From positions 6,583,521 to 6,647,520 of the forward strand of contig NZ_MKZS01000001.1 in assembly GCF_001942495.1 (NCBI RefSeq): a DNA stretch of 64,000 nt. The letters are read 5' to 3'. The notes beneath the pieces were generated by a model, which was given only the letters and a program-made list of their open reading frames with translations, had not been told where the DNA came from and searched no databases. The stretch's first letter is position 1, and every line of letters begins with the position of its first letter. Shown one piece after another: positions 56,659-64,000 of the stretch. The position numbers and the translations under genes are program-made. The stretch is from Moorena bouillonii PNG. Lineage in GTDB: Bacteria > Cyanobacteriota > Cyanobacteriia > Cyanobacteriales > Coleofasciculaceae.

Positions 56659-59478
56659 TGGTGGATTTTGGAGCGTCCGCTCACCATAGCGCAATAATCG
56701 TTGGATCGTTTCCAGACGGTTGTCCCATACCTGGACTTGATACGGTTGCTCAACCGATTGTCCAAACATCCACGTTTGAAAGCGAGTACGGAAGGATGAC
56801 ATGGACAATTGTGCTGATAGCAAGCTCATCATGGATGGCTTGTCCGCTAGTCGATTCAGCAACAGGGAAAGGGTATCGGCTTGTTGTCCCCACTCTGAAA
56901 GGTCTGGTTCCCCAATTACTATTTGATTATTTGCTAACATAAAACTCCATTCCTGTTGCAGAGCCTGATAACGTTCTGCTGCAGCTAGGAACGGTTGACG
57001 GTAAGGTACTTGTACTTCAGTGGTAGGCTCTTGTTGTCCTTGAGTGCGAGTCAAGATGCCCCTGAGATTATCATTGAGATTTTCTACTGCAAATAGGGCA
57101 TAGCCAGGAGCTGGTAAATCTCGCAGCAGTTGAATTTGGTCAACAGCTACAATATCGGGCAAATTCAATAGGCGAATTCCTGGCAAAACTAACGCTGAGC
57201 TGAGGGAGGATTTTTTTAGCCATGGTTGGGCTAATTTTTGTAACTCTTCCGTTTCCAACGCATAAGTCATCGGTACCATCAGGTCAATCTCACCCCGAGA
57301 CGCCCAATCTTCCCAGTTTTGTTGGATTTTTTGCAATCGGTCTTCCCTAGGCATGGGAAATACAGCAGCAGAGATAATCAACTCGGGACGTTTCTGCCGC
57401 AGCATTTGTGACACTGACTTGACTAAAGTGTCGATTTGCTCTATACGAAAATCTGTCCACTGTCGCCATAAGTTCTGATTCTTTGGGTCAATCTCAATGG
57501 GGTCAACACCGGTCAATTCCTGGAACTGTTCACGGGCGGCCTTACCATAGCCAAAGGTATGACCAGCTTTGGGGTCTTGAAACGGGTAGCGAATATAGTC
57601 GAGCTGAATCCCATCCACTTCATAGTTGCTGGCTATCTCTTCCAATAGCTTGGTTAGATAATCCCGCACTTCCGGATTAGCGGGGTCAAGAAATGCCTTT
57701 CTAGTTCTCTTGTGAAACACACGTTTTTCGTTATCCAAGATTGCCCAGTCTGGATTCTTCGATAGCACTGGTCCGAGATAGTCTGCTGGTTGATCCAAAA
57801 CCGCATTGTGACGCTGGTTAGCTGCAGCAAACATCCAAACCCAAGCGTGCAATTCCATCCCTCGCTCATGGGCTAACTTCACTGCCGCTTTTAGAGGATC
57901 CCATCCCTCAACCAGGGGATTTTGCTCTGGTGCGATCGCACTCGGGTAAATCGTATAACTAGCGTTAACCGTTTCAAAAAAGATGGTGTGAAAACCAGCT
58001 GTAGCCAATTTGTCAAAAATCTTAGCTAAATCTTTTTCAGACTTCGCTTTAACAATAGTACCCCGGTCTAGCCAAATTGCTCGAATCTCTGACTGGGCTA
58101 GTTTACGATCAGTTGGGTAGTTTTCCCATAGGGTATTTCGTGCTGTCATCCACAGCTGACTTGCCTTTTGATACTCTCTGCGAGCCACTGCTCGACGGAA
58201 ATTTTCCAAACCCACTCTGGCCTGATGCAATGCCTCAATAGCTGAGTCAGTAGCTGAATCAGTTTCATCCGTTTTACCCTCAGAGGTTTCCTCGGAAGTT
58301 TCCGACACTTGCTTAGTACCAGCAGTGACAAATTGTTCAATAGCAGTGCCTGTAGATAAATTCAGATTACTGTTAGCTGCATCGGCTCTTAGCAAAGCAC
58401 TTTCAAACCGACCAATCAGATTTTCCAACTCCCGCTCCATCGCAGTAGCTTGCTTTAGGGTTCGAATTCGTCTTCTATATCGTGGTGGTGGGGCTTTTGC
58501 TGGCTTGGGTGACGGTGCTAATCGGGAATTAGTAGGCTTGGCTGAAGCATCTGTGTTATTGCCAGACTCTGCATCTTCTGTTTCCACCTGTTTCTGGGCA
58601 ATAGTAGTGTCGATATCCCGACAATGTTGTGGTGAGTGATCAGAGGATTCAGACGATGTAGATGAATTAGTGATGAGTTGGACATCAGTAAGTTGGACAT
58701 CAGTGACTTGGACATCATAGCGACCAAGAGCCGCTCGTAACCAAGCACTATCGACTTCTGCCGGAGCTACCCGATCGATACCCCAGCGCCAACCAAAAAA
58801 CGTAGCATTATTAGAGGTTACTACAGCAGGGGGCTTGTCAACCTGACTCCAGACCGCAACAGTAGTGGAATTAAGATCAGCAGGAATAAGAGTGCCACCC
58901 TGGATGATACCTGTAATTCCAGTATCCTGCACCCATGTTTGGTTACTGTCTGGGGAAGGATGGAGGATAGAGGGTTGGGTCATCGCAAACCCCCAATAGG
59001 CACCCAAAAGCTCACGCAATTGTTTGCGGATGTCAGGTTTGGAAAGTAACCCAGTAGGACCGCTAACAATAACTTTTCCTCCTTGTGCGATCCATTCCTG
59101 TAACGCTTGGAATTGTTTGGGGTGGAGGAACTCGACATTGGGCAAAAATAGCAAGTTAGTGTTCTCGAAGTCAGAGGCTTTCTTAACGTCAGTCAAGTCA
59201 ACAATACAGTAGTTAACTCCAATTGAATGTAAGCGTTCGGTAATGCCAGACCAATGCCCTTGATTATCTCGACTTTTAACTACTCCCAGTTGCACCGTTT
59301 CAGCTCTAGCAGCTGGTAACCATGGTAGACAATTGAGCAAAAGCCCAATCAAGGTACTAACTACAATAGTCTTGGGCTCGATAGGATTAGATTTGACTCT
59401 GGTTAAATCTCCGATCAAGGGGGTTAGCTGCTTGGACAGATACCACTGCCAATTGGAACTATCGCTACTCCTGAACAC
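56596..59478 (-). CDS. Secreted family-10-like glycosyl hydrolase (GHL10/DUF187)
   Basis: 960 residues from a GTG at 59478, supported by AAGGAG 6 bp upstream. A hydrophobic stretch and ARA cleavage site near residues 38-59 suggest export. An N-terminal domain with VIVSGPTGLLSK is followed by a Ser/Thr/Pro-rich linker (about 290-345), then a coiled coil. The catalytic-like TIM barrel is at about 470-800 (GFHTIFFETVNASYTIYPSA, ELHAWVWMFAAANQRHN, DGIQLDYIRYPFQDPKAG, DLMVPMTYALETEELQ). The family acts on unknown glycans. It overlaps the convergent HTH gene by 63 bp. Confidence 0.85.
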   Translation of the reverse strand: MFRSSDSSNWQWYLSKQLTPLIGDLTRVKSNPIEPKTIVVSTLIGLLLNCLPWLPAARAETVQLGVVKSRDNQGHWSGITERLHSIGVNYCIVDLTDVKKASDFENTNLLFLPNVEFLHPKQFQALQEWIAQGGKVIVSGPTGLLSKPDIRKQLRELLGAYWGFAMTQPSILHPSPDSNQTWVQDTGITGIIQGGTLIPADLNSTTVAVWSQVDKPPAVVTSNNATFFGWRWGIDRVAPAEVDSAWLRAALGRYDVQVTDVQLTDVQLITNSSTSSESSDHSPQHCRDIDTTIAQKQVETEDAESGNNTDASAKPTNSRLAPSPKPAKAPPPRYRRRIRTLKQATAMERELENLIGRFESALLRADAANSNLNLSTGTAIEQFVTAGTKQVSETSEETSEGKTDETDSATDSAIEALHQARVGLENFRRAVARREYQKASQLWMTARNTLWENYPTDRKLAQSEIRAIWLDRGTIVKAKSEKDLAKIFDKLATAGFHTIFFETVNASYTIYPSAIAPEQNPLVEGWDPLKAAVKLAHERGMELHAWVWMFAAANQRHNAVLDQPADYLGPVLSKNPDWAILDNEKRVFHKRTRKAFLDPANPEVRDYLTKLLEEIASNYEVDGIQLDYIRYPFQDPKAGHTFGYGKAAREQFQELTGVDPIEIDPKNQNLWRQWTDFRIEQIDTLVKSVSQMLRQKRPELIISAAVFPMPREDRLQKIQQNWEDWASRGEIDLMVPMTYALETEELQKLAQPWLKKSSLSSALVLPGIRLLNLPDIVAVDQIQLLRDLPAPGYALFAVENLNDNLRGILTRTQGQQEPTTEVQVPYRQPFLAAAERYQALQQEWSFMLANNQIVIGEPDLSEWGQQADTLSLLLNRLADKPSMMSLLSAQLSMSSFRTRFQTWMFGQSVEQPYQVQVWDNRLETIQRLLRYGERTLQNPPLASGRETATNEVDITEGLDP

Positions 59479-59576
59479 CGTTCACTCCTTAAAATTAGTT
59501 ATCAAAATCCTAACCCCTCTTGGCAATTAACAACGTTAGCTAGAAGTGCGGATTTAGATCAGTGCGATCGCAGTAG

Positions 59577-59716
59577 GTATAGCGCTACGCGCCAGGCATG
59601 CTAGCAATAGGCATGCTAGCAATAGGCAATAGTGAAGAAAAAAGCTTACTAATCAAGGGATTGAGCGATTTTAATTTTTCTTCATTTATCAAACACCATA
59701 GTGCGTAGTGGTATAT
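59577..59716. repeat. TIR-bounded small element, copy 3
   Basis: Starts ggtatagcgctacgcgcc and ends gtgcgtagtggtatattg; the ends pair at 11 of 14 positions. Inside, the repeat is ggcatgctagcaata (the 15-mer seen at 2131 in reverse), and the rest differs from copies 1 and 2. Shared ends with changing cargo define the family. Confidence 0.7.
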
Positions 59717-59761
59717 TGGTTTAATTGTAGTTTATGACTTGTATAACCTATATGGGTGTAT

Positions 59762-59927
59762 CTTGTCTGGTGGGCAAAAACCGTTTGATTGTTTTGAGTA
59801 TTAATGATTATCTTACTTTGCCCACCCTACTTTAATTACTCTGATAGCTATCAGCTTGTCTGGTGGGCAAAAACCGTTTGATTGTTTTGAGTATCAATGA
59901 TTATCTTACTTTGCCCACCCTACTTTA
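59762..59927. repeat. Two 73-bp copies of a gtgggcaaa hairpin
   Basis: Copy 1 (59762-59834) and copy 2 (59855-59927) differ at one position by eye. Each has arms ggtgggcaaa / tttgcccacc. The end of copy 2 supplies the stop codon of the truncated brnA-like gene. Intergenic otherwise. Confidence 0.88.
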
Positions 59928-60090
59928 GAGCTTGTCTATCTAAGCGAATAGAAATCGCTTTTTTAGTAATCGGTTTAACCATTTTGGCATTTTCCCAGAA
60001 ATTATCGTCTAACTCAGGTATATCTGAGGTATCAATTTCAGAGTCAGGAATATTTTTGATTTCTTCAAGTCGTTTGGGCGAGATACTCAT
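59920..60090 (-). pseudogene. BrnA-like antitoxin, C-terminally truncated
   Basis: 56 codons on the minus strand: MSISPKRLEEIKNIPDSEID, TSDIPELDDNFWENAKMVKP, ITKKAISIRLDRQALK. This fits the start of cyanobacterial BrnA/CopG-type antitoxins, including the DIPELDxNFW motif and the KAISIRLD strand. The ribbon-helix-helix helices that should follow (a WFKxQGKGYQxRIN-type segment) are missing; the frame runs into a gtgggcaaa hairpin repeat and stops at 59920-59922. No BrnT toxin gene is upstream. Most likely a gene broken by repeat insertion. Confidence 0.7.
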
Positions 60091-60518
60091 AATACTTTTT
60101 CCTTGTCTTGGAGCGGTCAGCGGTCAGCGGTCAGCCGTCAGCTTTCCATAACTCAGATTAAACTAATGGTTACCTGTTTTATTCAAAAGCTGTTATCTTT
60201 GCTTACCCTATGCCCATAAGCATCTCAAATAGCCTGTCCATACCCCATAAGCTGATAGTTGTTCGCGTAGCGCATATGCTTAGCTACGGAGTAGGAGTAT
60301 GAAGTAAGGTGAAGCAAATTGGATGGCTCTAATAATTATTAAAAACGCTAGAATTATTTGTGTATAAAAATAAAACGTAAATATTCAGGTAAGCTTATGG
60401 GCATAGGCTGATAGCTGATAGCTGTTCGCGTAGCGTGCGCGTAGCGCTTAAGCTGATAGCTGATAGCTTACGATAAACCCTACCGAAATTAATATCCTAG
60501 ATAGGTTGGGCATCTCCC
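60091..60518. repeat. Repeat-filled spacer with a 15-bp inverted repeat pair
   Basis: gcggtca units at 60113-60140; perfect 15-bp arms cctatgcccataagc (60207-60221) and gcttatgggcatagg (60393-60407) bounding about 200 bp; gttcgcgtagcg-type elements at 60258-60275 and 60423-60448; and ctgatag units at 60409-60469. No ORF. Confidence 0.8.
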
Positions 60519-62570
60519 ATGAAAACTAATAACCATCGGTCAGTCTGTGGGAAATTAAAGCAGCAGTTAAATAACAGAGTTAAACGCTGGTTTAATTCCC
60601 CTAAAATTCGTCATAGCAGCATCACACAACCAATAACTGTTACTGTGGCAGAGCCTTATGCTCCCTACAAACCTCCCTCAACTCCTCAACAACCTAACCA
60701 CGGCAACGACGTAAGTCATCTTACCTGGCCTCGTGGTTATCGGCTACATAAGGGTAAGTACAGTATCGAAAAAAAACTAGGAGAAGGTGGGCTGGGTATT
60801 ACCTATTTAGCCCGAACTAAAACAGGCGATCGCATTGTTATTAAAACTATCCTTAATCATGTACTACGCCAAGATAATTTATTAGAATATTGGAAAATTT
60901 TTGCCAACGAAGCAGTAAAGTTAGCCCAATGTAGCTGTGGGAATCCTTATCTAGTCCGCTTATCTGAAGAAATCATCCGAGAAGGTGAATTGCCCTGCCT
61001 AATCATGGAATACATCGAGGGGGAAACCTTGTCGGATCTGGTGAAACGGCAGGGTGTGCTTTCGGAAGATAAAGCTTTGCTTTACATCGGGCAAATTGGT
61101 AGCGCCCTCTGGGACATTCATCAGCAAGAGTTGCTCCATCGGGATGTTAAACCTAATAACATCATGGTCCGGAACGATGGTACTGGTGCGGTGTTGATTG
61201 ATTTGGGTATTGCTACTAAGTTTGTCCCTGGGGTTACCCAAACTCATCTTTGTGCTGTGACTCCAGGCTATGCTCCGCTGGAACAATATGAGTTCCGAGC
61301 GCAACAGGGTCCCTACACCGATGTTTATGCTTTAGCCGCTACTTTGTATGTTCTGTTAACTGGGAATGAACCACTACCAGCTGACGAGCGGATTGAGGGA
61401 GCTGAATTACCACCACCAAAGGATTTGAATCCTCAGATTAGCGATCGCACAAGTCAATCCATTCTCCATGGCATGAATCTGGTGGCTAGGGATCGCCCTC
61501 AGTCTATACCAGAATTTTTAAACTTACTGGGTATTGAATTACCAAATAATAATAGCACAAATAGCACCAATAATCAACTACATACAACGGCTCAAGTTGG
61601 AGACTTTTATATAGAACGTCCCCAAGATGCTGAGTGTTATCAAAAGATTTTACAACCAGGGGCACTAGTTCGGATTAAAGCACCGAAGCTGATGGGTAAA
61701 ACCTTACTCAGTCATCGGATTCTTGATTATGCTAAGCCTTGGGATTATCGCACAGTTTATTTGAATCTGAATGAATTCCCTTGCCATGACTTGGATATAT
61801 TTTTACAGTCTTTTTGTGTACGGCTTGCTCAAAAATTGAAATTACCCAATCAGTTGCAAAATTATTGGGAAGATATTTTTTTTACCAGTGAAGTCAAGTG
61901 TAGCACCTACTTTGAAGAGTATTTGTTGGTTTCTTCAGAGAGTCCTTTAGTTTTATGTCTCGATAACCTGGAGCGAGTTTTTCCTCATCAACACGTTGCT
62001 GAAGGGTTTCTTACTTTGCTGCGGAGTTGGCATGAAAATGGCCAGTTTTATGATACTTGGAAAAGACTGCGCTTGATAGTCGTTTATGCTACGGAAGTTT
62101 ATATTGAATTGGCTATCAATAAGTCGCCTTTCAATGTAGGATATCCTGTAGATTTAACTGATTTGACTTTGAATCAGGTTCAGAATTTGGCTAGATTTTA
62201 TGGCTTAAATTTATCAGTTAATTCATTACAACAATTAATTGCTATGGTAGGAGGACATCCTTATTTATTACAGTTAGCTTTCTCTACTCTTAGCAAAAAT
62301 TCCAACATCACCATCGAGCATCTTTTAGAAACCGCCCCGACAGAATCAGGGATTTATCGCCATCATTTGCGAGAACTTTTAAATAATCTCATGCTCCATC
62401 CCAACTTACTAAAGGCTTTCAAAAAATTACTGACAACTACTCAAGCAGTGCGCCTGGATTATAAAGAAACCTATCTGTTAGAAAGTCTGGGATTAGTCAG
62501 AGCAATCGGTAATGATTGTATTCCGAGATCTAATTTGTATCGTGAGTATTTTAGTAACAGACTTTTGTAG
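60519..62570 (+). CDS. Ser/Thr protein kinase fused to an AAA-like (AAA_35) domain
   Basis: 683 residues. A kinase domain (about 75-340) has GEGGLG, the IVIKT lysine, HRDVKPNNIM, LIDLGIATKF (DLG instead of DFG) and TPGYAPLEQ. The linker is Asn/Thr-rich. The C-terminal part (about 365-683) resembles the cyanobacterial AAA-like domain: FYIERPQDAECYQKILQPGA, a degenerate Walker A (KLMGKTLL) and LVLCLDNLERVF as Walker B. No membrane segment. It is 255 bp upstream of another AAA-like protein on the same strand, suggesting a related signalling pair. Confidence 0.88.
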   Translation: MKTNNHRSVCGKLKQQLNNRVKRWFNSPKIRHSSITQPITVTVAEPYAPYKPPSTPQQPNHGNDVSHLTWPRGYRLHKGKYSIEKKLGEGGLGITYLARTKTGDRIVIKTILNHVLRQDNLLEYWKIFANEAVKLAQCSCGNPYLVRLSEEIIREGELPCLIMEYIEGETLSDLVKRQGVLSEDKALLYIGQIGSALWDIHQQELLHRDVKPNNIMVRNDGTGAVLIDLGIATKFVPGVTQTHLCAVTPGYAPLEQYEFRAQQGPYTDVYALAATLYVLLTGNEPLPADERIEGAELPPPKDLNPQISDRTSQSILHGMNLVARDRPQSIPEFLNLLGIELPNNNSTNSTNNQLHTTAQVGDFYIERPQDAECYQKILQPGALVRIKAPKLMGKTLLSHRILDYAKPWDYRTVYLNLNEFPCHDLDIFLQSFCVRLAQKLKLPNQLQNYWEDIFFTSEVKCSTYFEEYLLVSSESPLVLCLDNLERVFPHQHVAEGFLTLLRSWHENGQFYDTWKRLRLIVVYATEVYIELAINKSPFNVGYPVDLTDLTLNQVQNLARFYGLNLSVNSLQQLIAMVGGHPYLLQLAFSTLSKNSNITIEHLLETAPTESGIYRHHLRELLNNLMLHPNLLKAFKKLLTTTQAVRLDYKETYLLESLGLVRAIGNDCIPRSNLYREYFSNRLL

Positions 62571-62820
62571 TTAGGGAGCAGGGAGCAGGGAGCAGGGAGC
62601 AGGTAAGAGGCAATAGGCATGCTAGCAATAGGCAATAGGTAAAAAATCCTGTGTACCTCATAGCTATAATAAACGCTATAAAACCAAATACTACTCGAAT
62701 ATCTTCACTACTGTTCCCGATTCCCGATTCCCGATTCCCGATTCCCGATTCCCGATTCCCGATTCCCGATTCCCGATTCCCGATTCCCGATTCCCTACTC
62801 CCTACTCCCTACTCCCTTTC
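62571..62820. repeat. gagcagg, tagcaatagg and gattccc repeats
   Basis: gagcagg x4 right after the kinase stop (62574-62602), caatagg/ gctagcaata units at 62607-62640, about 12 gattccc heptamers at 62713-62794 and ctactccct units to 62819, six bp before the next ATG. Confidence 0.92.
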
Positions 62821-62825
62821 CTACC

Positions 62826-64000
62826 ATGAGCAACCAACCAACAATCTATCAAGTTGGGGGAAGTTTACCTAACGATGCTGCTACTTATGCAGTCAGAAAA
62901 GCTGATACGGAAATTTTTGATGCTTTGATGGCTGGGGAATTTTGTTATGTGCTCAACTCGCGACAGATGGGTAAATCTAGTTTGCGGGTAAAAACCATGC
63001 AAAGACTAATAGATAGGGGAGTAGCTTGTGCTTCTGTGGATGTTACCCAAATTGGTAATTACGTAACGTCAGAGCAATGGTATGCTAGCTTAATTAAGAG
63101 TCTGGTAAATAGTTTTAAGCTATCAGATAAATTCAAGGTCTTACCTTGGTTACGAGAGCGTAAGCAACTCTCCCCAGTAATGTGGTTGGGTGAGTTTATT
63201 GAAGAGGTGCTGTTGTCAGAGATTCAAGAAAATCTTGTTATCTTTCTGGATGAGATTGATAGTATTATTAAAGTAGAGTTTAAAGATGATTTCTTTGCCT
63301 TTATTCGCAGTTGTTATAACCAAAGAGCAGAAAATCCTGTCTATAATCGGCTGAATTTTTGCTTGCTGGGAGTAGCAACTCCAGCGGATTTGATTCAGGA
63401 TAAACAGCGCACTCCCTTTAATATTGGTCGGGATATTGAACTGACTGGCTTTACCTTTGAAGAAGCCAAAAAGCCTCTGCTCCCTGGTTTAGTAGGGAAA
63501 GTGGATAATCCTGAACAGGTGTTAGCTGAGATATTGACCTGGACAGGAGGACAACCGTTTCTGACCCAGAAGTTGTGTAAGTTAATGGTGGAGCATTCTC
63601 AAGCTTCCCCCTTATTAAGGGGGACGGGAGGGGGATCCATCCACAGCAGTTCAAGACTGGGATCCCCCCTAACCCCCCTTAGCAAGGGGGGAACTTCTGG
63701 AGGGGGATCCATCGATAGCACTCCGGGATTGGGATCCCCCCTAACCCCCCTTAGCAAGGGGGGAACTTCTGGAGGGGGATCCATCGATAGCACTCCGGGA
63801 TTGGGATCCCCCCTAACCCCCCTTAGCAAGGGGGGAACTTCTGGAGGGGGATCCATCGATAGCACTCCGGGATTGGGATCCCCCCTAACCCCCCTTAGCA
63901 AGGGGGGAACTTCTGGAGGGGGATCCATCGATAGCACTCCGGGATTGGGATCCCCCCTAACCCCCCTTAGCAAGGGGGGAACTTCTGGAGGGGGATCCAT
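62826..64000 (+). CDS. AAA-like (AAA_35) NTPase with in-frame 72-bp repeats, 3' end outside window
   Basis: At least 391 codons, open to the end of the window. [20 protein letters not shown] starts an AAA-like domain: Walker A-like SRQMGKSSL at about 52-60, Walker B VIFLDEID at about 138-145, [22 protein letters not shown] and [15 protein letters not shown] at the end of the domain. From residue about 260 the frame enters C/G-rich repeats and reads [24 protein letters not shown] units (24 residues, 72 bp, at least four and a half copies). In relatives a WD40 or other repeat domain often follows; what comes next is unseen. No stop found in the visible part. Confidence 0.85.
   Translation, partial: MSNQPTIYQVGGSLPNDAATYAVRKADTEIFDALMAGEFCYVLNSRQMGKSSLRVKTMQRLIDRGVACASVDVTQIGNYVTSEQWYASLIKSLVNSFKLSDKFKVLPWLRERKQLSPVMWLGEFIEEVLLSEIQENLVIFLDEIDSIIKVEFKDDFFAFIRSCYNQRAENPVYNRLNFCLLGVATPADLIQDKQRTPFNIGRDIELTGFTFEEAKKPLLPGLVGKVDNPEQVLAEILTWTGGQPFLTQKLCKLMVEHSQASPLLRGTGGGSIHSSSRLGSPLTPLSKGGTSGGGSIDSTPGLGSPLTPLSKGGTSGGGSIDSTPGLGSPLTPLSKGGTSGGGSIDSTPGLGSPLTPLSKGGTSGGGSIDSTPGLGSPLTPLSKGGTSGGGS
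63605..64000. repeat. 72-bp minisatellite inside a coding region
   Basis: Units start at 63659, 63731, 63803, 63875 and 63947, each beginning gggatcccccctaacccccc and containing the ccccccttagcaaggggggg-type palindrome. Period is exactly 72 bp, a multiple of three, so the frame is kept. A half unit at 63605-63658 with changed sequence looks like the founder. Confidence 0.95.

Noticed and set aside
59897..60151. Plus-strand 84-codon frame
   Set aside because: It is antisense to the BrnA-like remnant, whose protein sequence is recognisable.
63659..64000. 72-bp repeats considered as a CRISPR array
   Set aside because: The whole 72-bp unit is repeated with no variable spacer, and the frame of an NTPase gene stays open through it.
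63599..64000. Minus-strand open frame with Pro-rich 24-residue repeats
   Set aside because: It is the reverse reading of the minisatellite; the plus frame is contiguous with a real AAA-like domain.

Overview
The window comes from a cyanobacterium. PetL, PsbK, Ycf35, Ycf46, a type IV pilus pilB-pilT-pilC cluster, a glycolytic Gap1 and many GCGATCGC (HIP1) octamers all point that way. The very high load of short tandem repeats, palindromic repeats and IS605-type tnpB elements, together with many Ser/Thr kinases and NTPases, suggests a large-genome filamentous form such as Moorena/Moorea. That genus guess is inference from the sequence style only.

Layout. 0-4 kb: a partial ORF, a Ycf46-like AAA ATPase and an SpkB-like kinase with pentapeptide repeats. 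4-16 kb: pheT facing a minus-strand block grpE / dnaK-dnaJ-tusA-rsgA, into which a tnpB element has inserted between grpE and dnaK; a second tnpB with a divergent ribbon-helix-helix gene follows. 16-21 kb: pilB-pilT-pilC. 21-25 kb: a saccharopine-dehydrogenase-like reductase and a DUF2997-Ycf35-ferredoxin cluster. 25-33 kb: an accessory region with a NACHT-HEAT NTPase, repeat-filled spacers, a small HTH protein and a TnpB-like gene that truncates a neighbour, ending at petL. 33-41 kb: an HDAC-like hydrolase, gyrA, a Uma2-type protein, era and an SLH-DUF3370 protein. 41-50 kb: a protein built of four 87-residue repeats, gap1, a D-2-hydroxyacid dehydrogenase, an RTX protein, a YggS/PipY protein and a CHASE2 kinase. 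51-56 kb: psbK and tgt, separated by mobile-element remnants, then cobS and a secreted PPC protein. 56-64 kb: a second copy of the small HTH protein, a large secreted GHL10-type protein, a truncated brnA-like antitoxin, a kinase with an AAA-like domain, and an AAA-like NTPase that runs off the window through an in-frame 72-bp minisatellite.

The housekeeping genes are ordinary. What is unusual is how deeply repeats have entered the coding space. The same palindromic element (core GTTCGCGTAGCG..GGCC) sits in frame in pheT, two tnpB-type genes and a small regulator; another repeat is in frame in rsgA; and a 72-bp repeat is expanding in frame in the last gene. Three families of structured non-coding elements also stand out. 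One is a 116-bp hairpin element whose two copies keep perfect 16-bp stems through paired base changes. One is a 110-140 bp element with terminal inverted repeats enclosing different tandem repeats. One is a set of right-end hairpins of tnpB elements with variable stems but constant flanks.

Genes too short for ordinary ORF calling and recovered here by reading are petL, psbK and the brnA-like remnant. No tRNA, rRNA, CRISPR array or riboswitch was recognised.
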